64,000 nt of DNA from Synechococcus sp. AG-679-C18 (GCA_003210755.1 QCUL01000012.1:1-64000), one strand, 5' to 3'; shown: positions 30,806-41,511, counted from the first letter of the stretch. Notes: generated by a model from the sequence alone, not told the origin. A program made the numbers and translations.

Positions 30806-32074
30806 ATGCCTGTGCCTGCATTTTGCAGACTCGTAAGCAGAAACACCTGTCACATGGTGGTTCTTCTAAGCACTTACTTGTTAGCAGGCTGTGCCATAAG
30901 CAATCGCGATGGACCGATCGTCCTGAAAGTCGCACAAGCCAGCAACGAAAACGAACAAAACTTCTTGGGTCGCTTTGAATCAGAGCGAAGAATCAACAAC
31001 GAATACATACAGGACTTATCAGAAAAACAGCCCGACATCCGATTACACCCATCAATCATTCCTGCAGAGAAGCTTGAACAAGAGCTGAGAGTTCAAACGA
31101 ATAGCGGACTCGGGCCAGACCTGGTGATCGCCAACAGCAATCAGGCACTCAGCCTGCTCGCCGATGGGTTGACCGACCCATTGAAGATGACCAGTGAGCT
31201 ACAGAAAACGATTTCCGCAGAAGCTTTAAAACGCGTCAAAACATCTGATGGTTCTCTCGCTGGGCAACCCGTCTCTCAATACATCCAGCTTGCATGCTTT
31301 GACAAACGCAAGCTGGCTCAAGCCCCCAAAACACTGGCAGAATTATCTTCTGATAGCAGCCATGACAAAGTTTTTGGGATGGTGCTCAATATGGATGACC
31401 TCTATTGGAGTGTTGGCAGTTTCGGGGCTGGAGAGGCATTAGCCCATTCCCTTGCCGACAAAAAAACAACAACAGCAGCAGATAAACGTCTTACAAATTG
31501 GTTGCGATGGCTCAAAACCGCTAGCTACCAGCAAAATATTTTATTTTTGCGCACTCAAGCAGCTCTTAGAGCAGCGCTGATTTCTGGAGAAATGAGTTGG
31601 ATCAGCTGTTGGAGTAACCAGTTACCACAACTCCGTCAGGCTCTCAAAGAGCATCTCGGAGTGGCTCGATTACCAGATGGAACATTCGGACGTGCAACGC
31701 CAATCACGCGACTACAAGTCTGGGCTCTTGGCAAGAATTCCAGCAAAGTTCAACGGGAGGAGAGCCTCAAATTAATGGAATTTGTAGTGCAACCATGGGC
31801 ACAAAAAACCTACGCTCTAAAATTTCGTATGGCTTATCCAGTCAATCCTGCAGCCGCACAAATTGTAAACAAACAGCTGCCTGGAGGCTTGGCAGAATTT
31901 AGCGAGGCTGAATATTTACGTATTACTCGTGGAGACAGGATTGTCGCTGCTATTCAAAAATCACCCATTTTAAAAGACGCAATTGAATCAACGCTTAGCG
32001 AAATAATTTTTGATGGATTATCTCCCGAAAAAGCAACGGTACAGATCAAAACTCAATTCAAGACGAAGCAATGA
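30806..32074 (+). CDS. Extracellular solute-binding lipoprotein, partner of an MscS channel (copy 1)
   Basis: 422 residues; an alternative start at ATG 30854 leaves the lipobox closer to the N-terminus. The lipobox is YLLAGCAIS, so the mature protein is probably lipid anchored. The rest is like family 1 ABC sugar-binding proteins (SGLGPDLVIANSNQALSLLA, NWLRWLKTASYQQN, WALGKNSS). Two cysteines (LACFDKRK and WISCWSN) are conserved in the paralog at 36181 and could form a disulfide. No ABC importer permease or ATPase is adjacent. Instead the stop overlaps the start of an MscS-type channel gene (ATGA, 32071-32074), implying a joint function. Confidence 0.85.
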   Translation: MPVPAFCRLVSRNTCHMVVLLSTYLLAGCAISNRDGPIVLKVAQASNENEQNFLGRFESERRINNEYIQDLSEKQPDIRLHPSIIPAEKLEQELRVQTNSGLGPDLVIANSNQALSLLADGLTDPLKMTSELQKTISAEALKRVKTSDGSLAGQPVSQYIQLACFDKRKLAQAPKTLAELSSDSSHDKVFGMVLNMDDLYWSVGSFGAGEALAHSLADKKTTTAADKRLTNWLRWLKTASYQQNILFLRTQAALRAALISGEMSWISCWSNQLPQLRQALKEHLGVARLPDGTFGRATPITRLQVWALGKNSSKVQREESLKLMEFVVQPWAQKTYALKFRMAYPVNPAAAQIVNKQLPGGLAEFSEAEYLRITRGDRIVAAIQKSPILKDAIESTLSEIIFDGLSPEKATVQIKTQFKTKQ

Positions 32075-33444
32075 CATCACCTCTTTTATTAACGACAATC
32101 TCTCCTGGAGCCATTGCTGATGAGTTTCTGGTCTGGCTTGTTTACCTCAATCGAGGCACCGTCCAACTCCAGCTGCTCTTAGTCGCCCTGGTAATGCTTG
32201 CGGAGCACCGAGGCATTCTCCGGCGCCGAGTCAAACATCGCCTGTTTCCGGAATACATCCGGGTGTTGATCGGACCCCTGCTTCTTCTGTTCAGCGCTGC
32301 TGCCTTTTCCTTAGTGGGCCTTCCATGGGGATTGCTGCGCTATTTCGGACTGCTCTGGCTGGGCTGGATGCTATTCACACCCTTGAAAACCCTACTCCTA
32401 AGAATTAACAAAAAATTCCCAGTTGAAGAGCTAGAGAGCACTTTCTTAAGACCAGTTTACGTAATTGTTGCATCAATATCATTCGTAAGATTAATGGGGA
32501 GCATGGAAAACTTGTCCCAGATGCCAGTGGCAAATCTGTTTGGAGTGGAGTTAACTCTTGGGCGAATATACTTGGCAATAATATTAATTTATACAATATT
32601 CACACTGGCTTCAAGGCCTGCCACATTTCTGGCATGGTTGAGCGGAGTTTTACTGGCAGTTCGACCACGCAACAGACGTGGCTTGGAACTTTTATTTAGA
32701 TATAGCTTCATTATTATTGGGATAATAGGAGTTGCTTACTACATTGGAATTAACGGAACAGCATTTATTGCCATTGCCGGTGGTCTTTCAGTTGGCATTG
32801 GCTTCGGAGTCAAAGAAATCATCTCCAACTTTATTAGCAGTATCTGGTTACTGTTTGAAGGTTCGGTAAGACCAGGCGAAATTTTGATGATTAACGGTGA
32901 CCCTTGCACCGTGCGAAAACTGGGGCTTCGTGCAACACAGCTCAAGAGGGGCCGTGATGGAGCCGAACTGTTAATCCCTAATCAAACTTTCTTCACAACA
33001 GAAGCAACATCCTTCACTCAAACCGAAACCTCAAGACGCGAGAGTGTATTTGTTGGCGCCGCGTACGAGCACGACCCAGACATCATTATTGAAATACTGG
33101 AAGATATTGCTAAGTCTCACAAAAAGGTTCTTGAATATCCAAATGTGAGGGCATTCATGATCGACTTCGCTGATTCTTCGATCAACTACAAATTAGCGTT
33201 TTGGGTTGCTAATCCTCTTGATTCATTTGATGTAGCCAGTGATCTACGTAGAACAATCTGGAAGCGTTTCGAAAAGGAAGGGATCAGCATTCCGTTCCCA
33301 CAACGTCAGGTGTATCCCATGGAATGGCCGCCAACCCTTCAGCAAAGTTTGCATTCAACTGGAGGCAGAGGTGTAGTACCGCAAGGCGAACCACCAGAAG
33401 CTGCGGGCAGCAGCGAAGAATCCAGCGGCGAGGCCAATCCCTAA
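32071..33444 (+). CDS. MscS-family mechanosensitive channel, coupled to a solute-binding protein (copy 1)
   Basis: 457 residues. The N-terminal half has about five hydrophobic spans; the MscS pore helix and beta domain follow (GGLSVGIGFGVKEIISNFIS, WLLFEGSVRPGEILMING, AELLIPNQTFF). The C-terminal domain ends FPQRQVYPMEWPP, as in the paralog at 37428. The final 30 residues are Gly/Ser/Glu-rich and unlike the paralog, because the frame runs 90 bases into the antisense of the neighbouring ABC permease gene. Family role: release of solutes on membrane tension; other MscS-like channels are ligand or Ca-gated. Confidence 0.92.
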   Translation: MTSPLLLTTISPGAIADEFLVWLVYLNRGTVQLQLLLVALVMLAEHRGILRRRVKHRLFPEYIRVLIGPLLLLFSAAAFSLVGLPWGLLRYFGLLWLGWMLFTPLKTLLLRINKKFPVEELESTFLRPVYVIVASISFVRLMGSMENLSQMPVANLFGVELTLGRIYLAIILIYTIFTLASRPATFLAWLSGVLLAVRPRNRRGLELLFRYSFIIIGIIGVAYYIGINGTAFIAIAGGLSVGIGFGVKEIISNFISSIWLLFEGSVRPGEILMINGDPCTVRKLGLRATQLKRGRDGAELLIPNQTFFTTEATSFTQTETSRRESVFVGAAYEHDPDIIIEILEDIAKSHKKVLEYPNVRAFMIDFADSSINYKLAFWVANPLDSFDVASDLRRTIWKRFEKEGISIPFPQRQVYPMEWPPTLQQSLHSTGGRGVVPQGEPPEAAGSSEESSGEANP

Positions 33445-34143
33445 GAACAGCATCGGAGCATTGGCACGTCCCAGCACCACTTCAGCTGGAACCGTCGTAA
33501 GAAAAGCCACAGGAATCACCAAGGTAAACAGCATCCGCAGGGGGGCTGGATAAGCCGTTACCGGATAGCGACCAGAAGCCAATACGGCCCGCAACACCTC
33601 AGTGGCATTCCATGTTTTCACAAACCAAATGCTGGTAGCTGCAATCAGAAACCACAGCGAATAAAGAATCAAACCACCAACCAAGAGCATTACCAAAACG
33701 ATGACGATCCCCAGAGGCGACAAAGGGGCACCTGCCTGATGGCCACCCCAAGCCACCAACATCAAGCCGAGGCCTATCTCCGGCAATCCAGCGGGCGAAA
33801 ACGTGCGCAATGACAACCAAAACTGGCTGTCGATCGGCTTGAGCAATATGAAATCAAGAGTGCCCTCTCGTACGTGGGTCACGATCGAGGACAGGTTGGG
33901 GCGTAACCATGTGCTCGCCATCCCATCAAGCACCGTGTAGAAACCCTGCACGATTAACGCCTCAGACCAACTCCAGCCACCTAACTCTCGGCCTGGGCCA
34001 AAAAAAAGTGAAAGCATGAACAGGCTGCCGAGCAAACTCAACCCAACGGCAACCAACTCAATCAACACGTTGACCTGATACTCAAGCTGAGTAGCCAGTG
34101 CTGTGCCCCAAAATCGGCGGAGGCTTTTGAAGTACCTCCCCAT
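33355..34143 (-). CDS. ABC-2 type transporter permease (ABC2_membrane_6 type)
   Basis: 262 residues with six hydrophobic spans. It starts MGRYFKSLRRFWGTALATQL and carries the family motif EALIVQGFYTVLDGMAS plus VREGTLDFILLKPIDSQFWL. It directly follows a second permease (34144-34941) and an ATPase (34941-35915) on the same strand, forming a complete ABC-2 exporter. Its 3' end overlaps the convergent MscS gene by 90 bases. Substrate unknown. Confidence 0.9.
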   Translation of the reverse strand: MGRYFKSLRRFWGTALATQLEYQVNVLIELVAVGLSLLGSLFMLSLFFGPGRELGGWSWSEALIVQGFYTVLDGMASTWLRPNLSSIVTHVREGTLDFILLKPIDSQFWLSLRTFSPAGLPEIGLGLMLVAWGGHQAGAPLSPLGIVIVLVMLLVGGLILYSLWFLIAATSIWFVKTWNATEVLRAVLASGRYPVTAYPAPLRMLFTLVIPVAFLTTVPAEVVLGRANAPMLFLGIGLAAGFFAAARSFWWFALRYYTSASS

Positions 34144-34941
34144 TCAGGCCCCCATGGCGCTGTATCTCCGAACCCCAGCGCGCCAGAGCAGAAGAACAAG
34201 CGGTAACAACACCAAGATCCAAATAAGTTGAATGGCAAAACCAGCCAGCAAATTGACAGGCTGTTCTGCTAGCACCCTTGCTGGAAAGTCAATCAAATAA
34301 GGGAAAGGGGTCCACTCAGCAAGAGTGCGTACCAAAGGTGGGAAAGCCGTCAGGGGCGCGAGTAAGCCAGACAAGAAAAGGAAGGGTATGAATAGCAACC
34401 TCTCCAGAGCACTCGCCCTCTCGCTCCAAAAGCAAAGAGCGGCAATCAGGCTTTGCAGCAGAAAGGCGATCGTAAAGGCCATCCAGGTCGCCAACCAAGC
34501 AAGCAAAAAACGGCCGATCGACGGCAACCAGAAGGCCTCGGGCTGAATCAGAAAAAAAACCGCGGCGATGGCCGCAGCGAAAGGCACACGTGTGAGCTGT
34601 TCGCCGAGATGACGCGCCACATAACGCCAGAGCGGATGAAGTGGCTGGAGAAGATAGGGAGACAATCTCCCTGTTAGAGCATCATCTTCAAAGTCGTACA
34701 CCATCCAGACAACGGAGAACTGACGCACCAAATAAGCACTTAAGAAATAACGATCCAGAGCCACCCCATCCATTCCCAGGGCGCTGCGAGCATCACTGCC
34801 ATTCCAGAGGCTCAGCATGATGAAAGGGAGCACGCCTGAAAGAGCCCAAAGCGCAATTTCGGCGCGGTATTCGAGCATGTGAGCGTATTCCGTTCCCAAC
34901 AGAACGCGAAGGATTTTGCGATTGAGTCCAAAAATCCGCAT
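34144..34941 (-). CDS. ABC-2 type transporter permease, second subunit
   Basis: 265 residues with six hydrophobic spans. It begins MRIFGLNRKILRVLLGTEYA, with the DUF990-like segment ALTGRLSPYLLQPLHPLWRY. It pairs with the permease at 33355-34143, separated by no bases, and its first base coincides with the last base of the ATPase gene (34941). The two likely form a heterodimeric membrane part of the exporter. Confidence 0.9.
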   Translation of the reverse strand: MRIFGLNRKILRVLLGTEYAHMLEYRAEIALWALSGVLPFIMLSLWNGSDARSALGMDGVALDRYFLSAYLVRQFSVVWMVYDFEDDALTGRLSPYLLQPLHPLWRYVARHLGEQLTRVPFAAAIAAVFFLIQPEAFWLPSIGRFLLAWLATWMAFTIAFLLQSLIAALCFWSERASALERLLFIPFLFLSGLLAPLTAFPPLVRTLAEWTPFPYLIDFPARVLAEQPVNLLAGFAIQLIWILVLLPLVLLLWRAGVRRYSAMGA

Positions 34942-35915
34942 CAGAGGCGTCCCTGGCGAAACAGATCGCCGATCAGCTGATCGATGGGGGGATCGTTCAC
35001 CTCCAGATCGCGCACCGCAAACCGATCTAGAAGCTGAGCCACGACAGCCGTGAGCTCCTGAGGCTTAACCCGCAGATTCACCTCCCTGTCATGGAGACTG
35101 TCGAGCCTTCCCAATCCAGCAAAGGCCTCAGCCACAACCGGTTCATCAAGTTCAAGGCGCACATGACGCTCCGGAGCGAGCCTGCTTGCCAAACGATCAA
35201 GCGGGCCGTCGTGAAACAAATGCCCCTGATGGATCAACAACACTCGCGGACATAAGGCAGTGATATCAGCCATGTAGTGGCTGGTGAGCAACACCGTCGC
35301 ACCCGTGCGACGGTTGTAGTCCGCTAAAAACTGCCGGACCTTGGCTTGCGCATTCACATCCAACCCGAGGGTTGGTTCGTCTAGGAATAAAACCTCAGGC
35401 TGATGAAGCAAAGCAGCGAGGAGCTCAGCCTTCATCCGCTGCCCCAGCGACAATTTGCGCACAGGCCTAGTGAGCTCTTCCCCCAGCTCCAATAAATCAG
35501 ACAACTCAGCAATGCGGCGGTTTGCATCCCGATCGCTGATGCCATAAACAGCAGCATTCACTCTCAATGAGTCCATCGGCGGCAGATCCCAAAGCAACTG
35601 CTGCTTCTGGCCCATCACCAAGGTGATCCGACGCAAAAAGTCTGGGTGGCGTTGTTGCGGTTGATAGCCGGCGATGACCACTCGGCCCGAGCTGGGATAA
35701 ATCAACCCGCACAACATTTTCAAGGTGGTGGTTTTTCCTGCGCCATTGGCACCAAGAAATCCCACCATCTCGCCAGGAGCGATGGTGAAGGAAACATCGC
35801 GCACAGCCGACACATCACGATGACGCCGGCGCACAAAATGCTGAAGGGTGCCTGTCAGGCCTGGTTGCTTATCGGCAACCCGGTAGATCTTGCTCAGCTG
35901 TTCAACTGTGATCAG
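34941..35915 (-). CDS. ABC-2 exporter ATP-binding protein, probable CTG start
   Basis: Walker A is GANGAGKTTT, the ABC signature KLSLGQRMKAELLAAL, Walker B EVLFLDEPTLGLD and the H-loop LLTSHY. The first ordinary start is GTG 35834 (297 residues). It would leave out the strand ITVEQLSKIYRV and the following 15 residues that ABC ATPases of this type have. In the same frame, after a TAG stop, the only plausible initiation codon is CTG 35915, giving 324 residues. The conservative coordinates are 34941-35834. It energises the two permeases encoded downstream. Confidence 0.85.
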   Translation of the reverse strand: MITVEQLSKIYRVADKQPGLTGTLQHFVRRRHRDVSAVRDVSFTIAPGEMVGFLGANGAGKTTTLKMLCGLIYPSSGRVVIAGYQPQQRHPDFLRRITLVMGQKQQLLWDLPPMDSLRVNAAVYGISDRDANRRIAELSDLLELGEELTRPVRKLSLGQRMKAELLAALLHQPEVLFLDEPTLGLDVNAQAKVRQFLADYNRRTGATVLLTSHYMADITALCPRVLLIHQGHLFHDGPLDRLASRLAPERHVRLELDEPVVAEAFAGLGRLDSLHDREVNLRVKPQELTAVVAQLLDRFAVRDLEVNDPPIDQLIGDLFRQGRL

Positions 35916-36180
35916 TGAAGGGGTCAGCTAGTTACACCAGATACTGAATCAAGATTAGAAGGCTCAAGACTGATGAGAGGAATCAAACATTTATTCTGAG
36001 AGTAAGGTTCACCAAGGACGAACTCAGCCCTATCAATATTATTAACCTTAAATGAGGTTTTTTGCTACCTGACAAGAGGAGCATGAACCTTTCAAAATAT
36101 ATTAATGCAATAACTTGAAGCCGATGGCACATTCGCAGACGTCTGCCAAATACTATTCAGGAAAGCTGCGCTGAAATGGC

Positions 36181-37431
36181 ATGCCAACCAAGAGCCTGTT
36201 CGCGAATGCCATCACGCTCATATCCATAACTTTATCGGCCTTACTCTCTGGCTGCACATCAGTCAACAAACCAGCCAATACTCTCTATATTGCCTACGCA
36301 CTTCCAGAAAACGACTTCAATCAGTCTACAAAAGAACGCATTGAAAATCGAATCAAAATTTTTACACAATTATTCCAACAGACAAATCCAGATATCCGCG
36401 TCGTTACAGTTGCCTACAAAGCGAATAGAATGAAGCATCAGATAACCGAAGACAGCAGACTTAATCTTGGACCAGATCTAATAATAGAACTGGCTACTTC
36501 TTTAGGATCCTATTATCAAGATTCATTGGTGAGCTCCTTCTCTAACAGTCCACCCTGGACTCAACAATATGACGACGTCATCAAAGGCCTCTCCACCTTC
36601 AACGAAAAGCTCATTGCAGCACCCTATGCAATCATTCCTCAAGTTGCCTGTTACAACAACAAGGTCGTAAAACAGCCGCCCAAAACGATCCAAGAATTAG
36701 TAGAGCTTGGCGCCAGCGGTGTTCGCATTGGATTGGCCGCAAATCCAGCAGAAGTCATCTGGACAGCTGGATCGACCGGTGCGATCCCAGAAATCAGCTC
36801 TCTCGTCACCAAGCAGAATCAAAACAAGCAGCCACTCAAAATCAAAGAGTGGCTCACTTGGCTAAGGCAAGCGGCTTACTACCAAAACATTTCCTTTTAC
36901 AGCAACCAATCCCAGCTTTCAGATGAATTGACCTCCAATAATCTTGACTGGATCAGCTGCAATTCCTTCCAAGCATCGGTAATGAAAGAGAAGATGGGGG
37001 AGCAACTAAGTATTACTATCCTTCCAAATGGAGTTCAAACAAAAGCTTTTACTTGGCCATACATAACAGCTTTTGGATTAGGAGCTAATTCAAGCCCAAC
37101 ACAACGAGCACTCGCGTTGAGCTATGTGAAATCGAATACCAATGCCGTAGGACAACGTCAACTGATGCTACGCAATGAGGATCTCCTGCCAGCAAATAAG
37201 AATGTTGACATTCCCAATGAAAGCTCAAAGACGCTCAAAGCCCTCAATGAATCTTGGAACGAACAATCACTGAGCTATCTCGAGGAGTGGCCCATGATCA
37301 TTCAATACCTATCAACATCCCAGAATTATCTAGATGTCAAAAAAGCATTAGCCGAGCTAACCAGCGGGGTTCTCAGTGTTGAGGAAGCAGAGCAAATTTT
37401 AATTAACTTGGCCAAAGAAGATAACGAATGA
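36181..37431 (+). CDS. Extracellular solute-binding lipoprotein, partner of an MscS channel (copy 2)
   Basis: 416 residues with lipobox ALLSGCTSV near residue 25. It is paralogous to the product of 30806-32074. Shared blocks are RLNLGPDLIIE against NSGLGPDLVIA, WLTWLRQAAYYQNI against WLRWLKTASYQQNI, and the cysteines in QVACYNNK and WISCNSF. No importer subunits are nearby. The stop overlaps the next gene's start (ATGA at 37428-37431), as in copy 1. Codon use is more AT-rich than in valS. Confidence 0.85.
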   Translation: MPTKSLFANAITLISITLSALLSGCTSVNKPANTLYIAYALPENDFNQSTKERIENRIKIFTQLFQQTNPDIRVVTVAYKANRMKHQITEDSRLNLGPDLIIELATSLGSYYQDSLVSSFSNSPPWTQQYDDVIKGLSTFNEKLIAAPYAIIPQVACYNNKVVKQPPKTIQELVELGASGVRIGLAANPAEVIWTAGSTGAIPEISSLVTKQNQNKQPLKIKEWLTWLRQAAYYQNISFYSNQSQLSDELTSNNLDWISCNSFQASVMKEKMGEQLSITILPNGVQTKAFTWPYITAFGLGANSSPTQRALALSYVKSNTNAVGQRQLMLRNEDLLPANKNVDIPNESSKTLKALNESWNEQSLSYLEEWPMIIQYLSTSQNYLDVKKALAELTSGVLSVEEAEQILINLAKEDNE

Positions 37432-38726
37432 ACAACCTCCTCTTCGAGATTTCATCCTGGACTGGATATTTTGATCGCGCAGCGGTGACCTGGCAATTGG
37501 TCTTGATTGCCTGTGCACTGATCGCTGATATTTACATTTGGAAAAAACTCAAAGCAAAAAATGCTTCACTCCTCACCTATCAAGCCGTAGGTCCTCTTGC
37601 ACTGCTCGGGATCAGCATTTTGCTTGGGATGGCATCCATTCCCACGGGCATCGCCATCCGCTTTGCTGGGATCTGGGTTTTATGGAACCTTCTTTTGTGG
37701 ATCGAGCTGAGGCTTATCCAACGCAACCCGAAAGATCGTAAAGCGCGCTGGCTCAGGCGCCTGGCCAGGCCTTCCATCATTATTTGGGCCCTGCTTTATT
37801 GCATCGATCGACTCAACAGTCTCTCTTCCATTGCTCTCATCAATGTAGGCACTTTGCTGGAGGCCCAACTGCTGGTCGGCGGACTTTTTTCTTCCTTGAT
37901 AGGGCTCTATCTGATTCTAATCGCCAGCGGACCGATCGCATTTATGCTCTCCTGGTTATTAAAAACAGGCCTGAAAACCAGCGATCAAAGCCGCAATGCG
38001 CTTGAAATAGTTATTCGCTATTTGATTATCGGTTTTGGCCTCCTTGCTGTTGCCTTTCAGGCTGGCTTGAATACCGCAGCATTGTTGACAATCTCAGCTG
38101 GTTTATCTGTTGGCATCGGTTTTGGCGTCAAAGATATCTTTTTCAATTTCATCAGCGGGATCTGGCTGCTCTTTGAAGGATCAATCCAGCCCGGAGAAGT
38201 TCTGATGATCAAAGGTGAGCCCTGCAGGGTTAACAAATTGGGGCTTCGAGCCACCCAGCTATCGCGGGACCGTGATGATGCTGAATTACGCATTCCAAAC
38301 CAAACTTTTTTCACCCAAGATGCAGAGTCATACACTGCAGGTGAGAACTTCAGACGAAATGAAGTGGTGGTGGGTGCTGCATATCATCACGAACCCAAGC
38401 AGGTGATAGCACTTCTCGAGCAGGTCGCCTCCCAACACCCAAAGGTCCTACGGAATCCCTCACCCAAGGCCTTCGCAATCGATTTCGCAGATTCGTCGAT
38501 CAACTACAAAGTCAAGTACTCGGTTGGTAATCCCCTGCAGGCTCTCTCTGTAAGCAGTGATTTGCGCCAAGACATCTGGACTGCATTCCAGAACAACGGC
38601 ATTGGCATTCCCTTCCCACAACGCCAGGTCTATCCGATGGAATGGCCGCCTAGCCAGCAATCCAGTCAGGGATCCCAGCTTCATCGCGAAAATCACGCCT
38701 CCACCGATGGGCAAGATCAGGCTTGA
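37428..38726 (+). CDS. MscS-family mechanosensitive channel, coupled to a solute-binding protein (copy 2)
   Basis: 432 residues. Several N-terminal spans precede the MscS core (AGLSVGIGFGVKDIFFNFIS, WLLFEGSIQPGEVLMIKGE, AELRIPNQTFF). The end FPQRQVYPMEWPP is also found in copy 1. The short polar tail probably represents the ancestral ending. It lies convergent to valS, 13 bases apart. Repetition of the SBP-MscS pair twice in 8 kb argues for a functional unit. Confidence 0.92.
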   Translation: MNNLLFEISSWTGYFDRAAVTWQLVLIACALIADIYIWKKLKAKNASLLTYQAVGPLALLGISILLGMASIPTGIAIRFAGIWVLWNLLLWIELRLIQRNPKDRKARWLRRLARPSIIIWALLYCIDRLNSLSSIALINVGTLLEAQLLVGGLFSSLIGLYLILIASGPIAFMLSWLLKTGLKTSDQSRNALEIVIRYLIIGFGLLAVAFQAGLNTAALLTISAGLSVGIGFGVKDIFFNFISGIWLLFEGSIQPGEVLMIKGEPCRVNKLGLRATQLSRDRDDAELRIPNQTFFTQDAESYTAGENFRRNEVVVGAAYHHEPKQVIALLEQVASQHPKVLRNPSPKAFAIDFADSSINYKVKYSVGNPLQALSVSSDLRQDIWTAFQNNGIGIPFPQRQVYPMEWPPSQQSSQGSQLHRENHASTDGQDQA

Positions 38727-38739
38727 GCCAAAGCTCTGA

Positions 38740-41511
38740 TCAGCCGAGATCCACCAATCGTTTTCGGGCAAGCTGAGCTTGCACTTCCGCTTCGGCGAGG
38801 TTGGCCTTGCATTCAGCTACCACAGCGGCTGGAGCCTTTTCCGCGAAATTGGGATTCCCCAAGCGGCCGGCCAGGCCCTTGATCTCCTTCTCCGCCTTGG
38901 CGATGTCTTTCTCAAGACGGCCCTGAAGTGCTTCGAGATCAACGAGGCCTTCGATGGGCAGCAACACCTGCAACTCACCACTCACTCCCGCCAGTGCTCT
39001 GGCAACAGGCGCAGCCTCAGCTTGCAATGGTGTCATCAACTCCACGGATTCCGCTCGAGTCAGAGCGGTGATGTCAGCCGTACCTTGCTCGAACACGGCC
39101 ATCAGAGCAGGGCGGCCAGTCACGAAGCGAACGGGCACTGGTTGGGACGGCTTTAACCCGGCAACGGCTCTCAAATTACGAACCACTCGGATTGCAGCGA
39201 TCAGCTCTGAGAAGGACGCTTCTAATCGATCATCCAAAGCAATTTCGTCCACAACAGGCCAAGCTTGAAGCGCCAAAAAAGTGGTTTCGCTTGCTGCCGT
39301 CACGCTGTGCCAAAGCTCTTCTGTGAGGTGCGGCATCAGCGGATGCAGCATGAGGTGCATTTGGCTGATCACTTTTGCCAACACCTGCTTGGCAGTGAGC
39401 TGATCCTCCAAGGCTTCCTTACTGGGATGTTCTCCTGGATTCAAGCGGCGCTTACTCAGCTCAAGGTACCAGTCACATACGTCATTCCAAGCAAACTCAT
39501 ACAACCCTTTAGCCGCCTCCCCAAGCCCGTAGTTCGCATAGCGATCAGCGGTTTCCCTGTTCACCCGCGCCAAGCGCGACAAGATCCACCGATCTGAAAG
39601 TTGAAGTAACGCGGGGTCCGGCTCACCCAACACCGCTGGCGTTGCCCCACCCAAATTCATCAAAGCGAAGCGGGTGGCGTTCCAGAGCTTGTTGGCGAAA
39701 TTGCGAGAGGCCTCCACCGTGGCAGAGGTGTCCTTTTTACGGTCGTAATCAAGGCGAACGTCTTGGCCAGCTCCTGCCACCTCGCGCACCAACGCGAATC
39801 GCAAGGCATCGGTGCCATAGCGCTCAATCAAAAGCAGCGGATCGATACCGTTGCCGGCGCTCTTGCTCATCTTGCGGTTCTGCTCGTCCCGCACTAATCC
39901 GTGGATATACACATCTTTGAAAGGCATTTCGCCTGTGAAAGCGCCAGCCATCATCGTCATCCGAGCTACCCAGAAAAAGATGATGTCGAAGCCCGTCACC
40001 AAGGTGCTGGTGGGATACCACCGCTGGAGGTCTGCAGCATCTGCATCCGGCCAACCCAGGGTTGAAAACGGCCAAAGACCACTTGAGAACCAGGTATCAA
40101 GAACATCCTCGTCCTGCTCAATACATACCTCAGCACCAAACTGCTCCTGAGCTTTTGCAAGCGCATCGCCCTCATTTCGAGCCACCACATAGGGGGTGGT
40201 GTCGGTGTATCGACCGCCGGTTTCACTGGTCACGAACCAGGCGGGAATGCGGTGGCCCCACCACAGCTGCCGGCTGATGCACCAGTCGCGAATATCTGTA
40301 AGCCAATCGCGGTAGACCTTGTCCCAACGCTCGGGGATAAAACGCGGTTCCTGTTTGGCTAGCGCCTCACGACAGCGGGCTGCCAAGGGCTCAGTCTTCA
40401 CAAACCACTGGGTGGAGAGCAGAGGCTCCACAGGCACTTTGCCCCGATCGGAGTGGGGAACGCTATGCCGATAGCTCTCCACCTTGACCAGCAAACCCTC
40501 CCGATCGAGAGCTTCCACCACTGATTTGCGTGCCTCAAATCGATCCAACCCCTCAAAGCGACCGGCCTCGGCATTCATCGTGCCGTTTTTGCGCATCACG
40601 GTGATCTGCGCAAGATCATGGCGCTGGCCGATCGCGAAGTCATTGGGATCATGGGCTGGTGTCACCTTGACGCAGCCGGTACCAAAATCTTTGTCCACGT
40701 GACCATCTGCCACGATTGGGATCTGCCGGTTTGTAAAGGGGAGATCAAGGGTCTGACCAACCAGATGGGCATAACGCTCATCGGTGGGATTCACTGCCAC
40801 CGCCGTATCACCCAGCATTGTTTCCGGCCGGGTGGTGGCCACTTCTAGATGGCCCTCACCGCTACTGAGTGGATATCTGAAATGCCAGAGGTGACCATCC
40901 ACCTCCTTCATCTCCACCTCCAAATCACTCACAGCGGAACCGGAAGCTGGGCACCAGTTCACTAGATACTCACCTCGATAGATCAAACCCTGCTCGTGCA
41001 AGCGCACGAAAGCCTCTTTCACCGCTTCGCTGAGGCCCTCATCCAGCGTGAAACGTTGACGCCGCCAATCCACGGAATAACCCAAGCGGCGCAACTGATC
41101 GACGATGCGTCCGCCACTCTCCGCTTTCCACTGCCAGGCGCGCTCCAAAAACACGTCACGACCAAGGTCATGACGTGTTTTGCCCTCCTTCTTTAGCTGC
41201 TTCTCAAGGATGGTTTGGACCGCAATCGAGGCATGATCGGTGCCTGGCAAACACAGCACGTTCTTCCCCGCCAGTCGCTGATAACGGACGATCGTGTCGA
41301 TCAGGGCAGTGTTAAAGGCATGCCCCATGTGCAGGCTGCCAGTGACATTGGGTGGCGGAATCACCACAGCAAACGGCTCACCCTCAGCAGCAGGATCCGG
41401 ATGAAATGCTCCCTCGTCCTCCCAGGCCTTCTGCCATCGGGCTTCGGTACCAACCGGGTCGTAGGTCTTGGCCAGCTCGGGCACGGTAGGAGCACGCACA
41501 CAGTCGTTCAT
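38740..41511 (-). CDS. valS: Valyl-tRNA synthetase
   Basis: 923 residues. The class I HIGH motif is HMGH in [16 protein letters not shown]; the KMSKS motif is [13 protein letters not shown]. The editing-domain signature [16 protein letters not shown] is also present. A C-terminal coiled coil ([20 protein letters not shown]) is typical of ValRS. It charges tRNA-Val. Confidence 0.97.
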   Translation of the reverse strand: MNDCVRAPTVPELAKTYDPVGTEARWQKAWEDEGAFHPDPAAEGEPFAVVIPPPNVTGSLHMGHAFNTALIDTIVRYQRLAGKNVLCLPGTDHASIAVQTILEKQLKKEGKTRHDLGRDVFLERAWQWKAESGGRIVDQLRRLGYSVDWRRQRFTLDEGLSEAVKEAFVRLHEQGLIYRGEYLVNWCPASGSAVSDLEVEMKEVDGHLWHFRYPLSSGEGHLEVATTRPETMLGDTAVAVNPTDERYAHLVGQTLDLPFTNRQIPIVADGHVDKDFGTGCVKVTPAHDPNDFAIGQRHDLAQITVMRKNGTMNAEAGRFEGLDRFEARKSVVEALDREGLLVKVESYRHSVPHSDRGKVPVEPLLSTQWFVKTEPLAARCREALAKQEPRFIPERWDKVYRDWLTDIRDWCISRQLWWGHRIPAWFVTSETGGRYTDTTPYVVARNEGDALAKAQEQFGAEVCIEQDEDVLDTWFSSGLWPFSTLGWPDADAADLQRWYPTSTLVTGFDIIFFWVARMTMMAGAFTGEMPFKDVYIHGLVRDEQNRKMSKSAGNGIDPLLLIERYGTDALRFALVREVAGAGQDVRLDYDRKKDTSATVEASRNFANKLWNATRFALMNLGGATPAVLGEPDPALLQLSDRWILSRLARVNRETADRYANYGLGEAAKGLYEFAWNDVCDWYLELSKRRLNPGEHPSKEALEDQLTAKQVLAKVISQMHLMLHPLMPHLTEELWHSVTAASETTFLALQAWPVVDEIALDDRLEASFSELIAAIRVVRNLRAVAGLKPSQPVPVRFVTGRPALMAVFEQGTADITALTRAESVELMTPLQAEAAPVARALAGVSGELQVLLPIEGLVDLEALQGRLEKDIAKAEKEIKGLAGRLGNPNFAEKAPAAVVAECKANLAEAEVQAQLARKRLVDLG

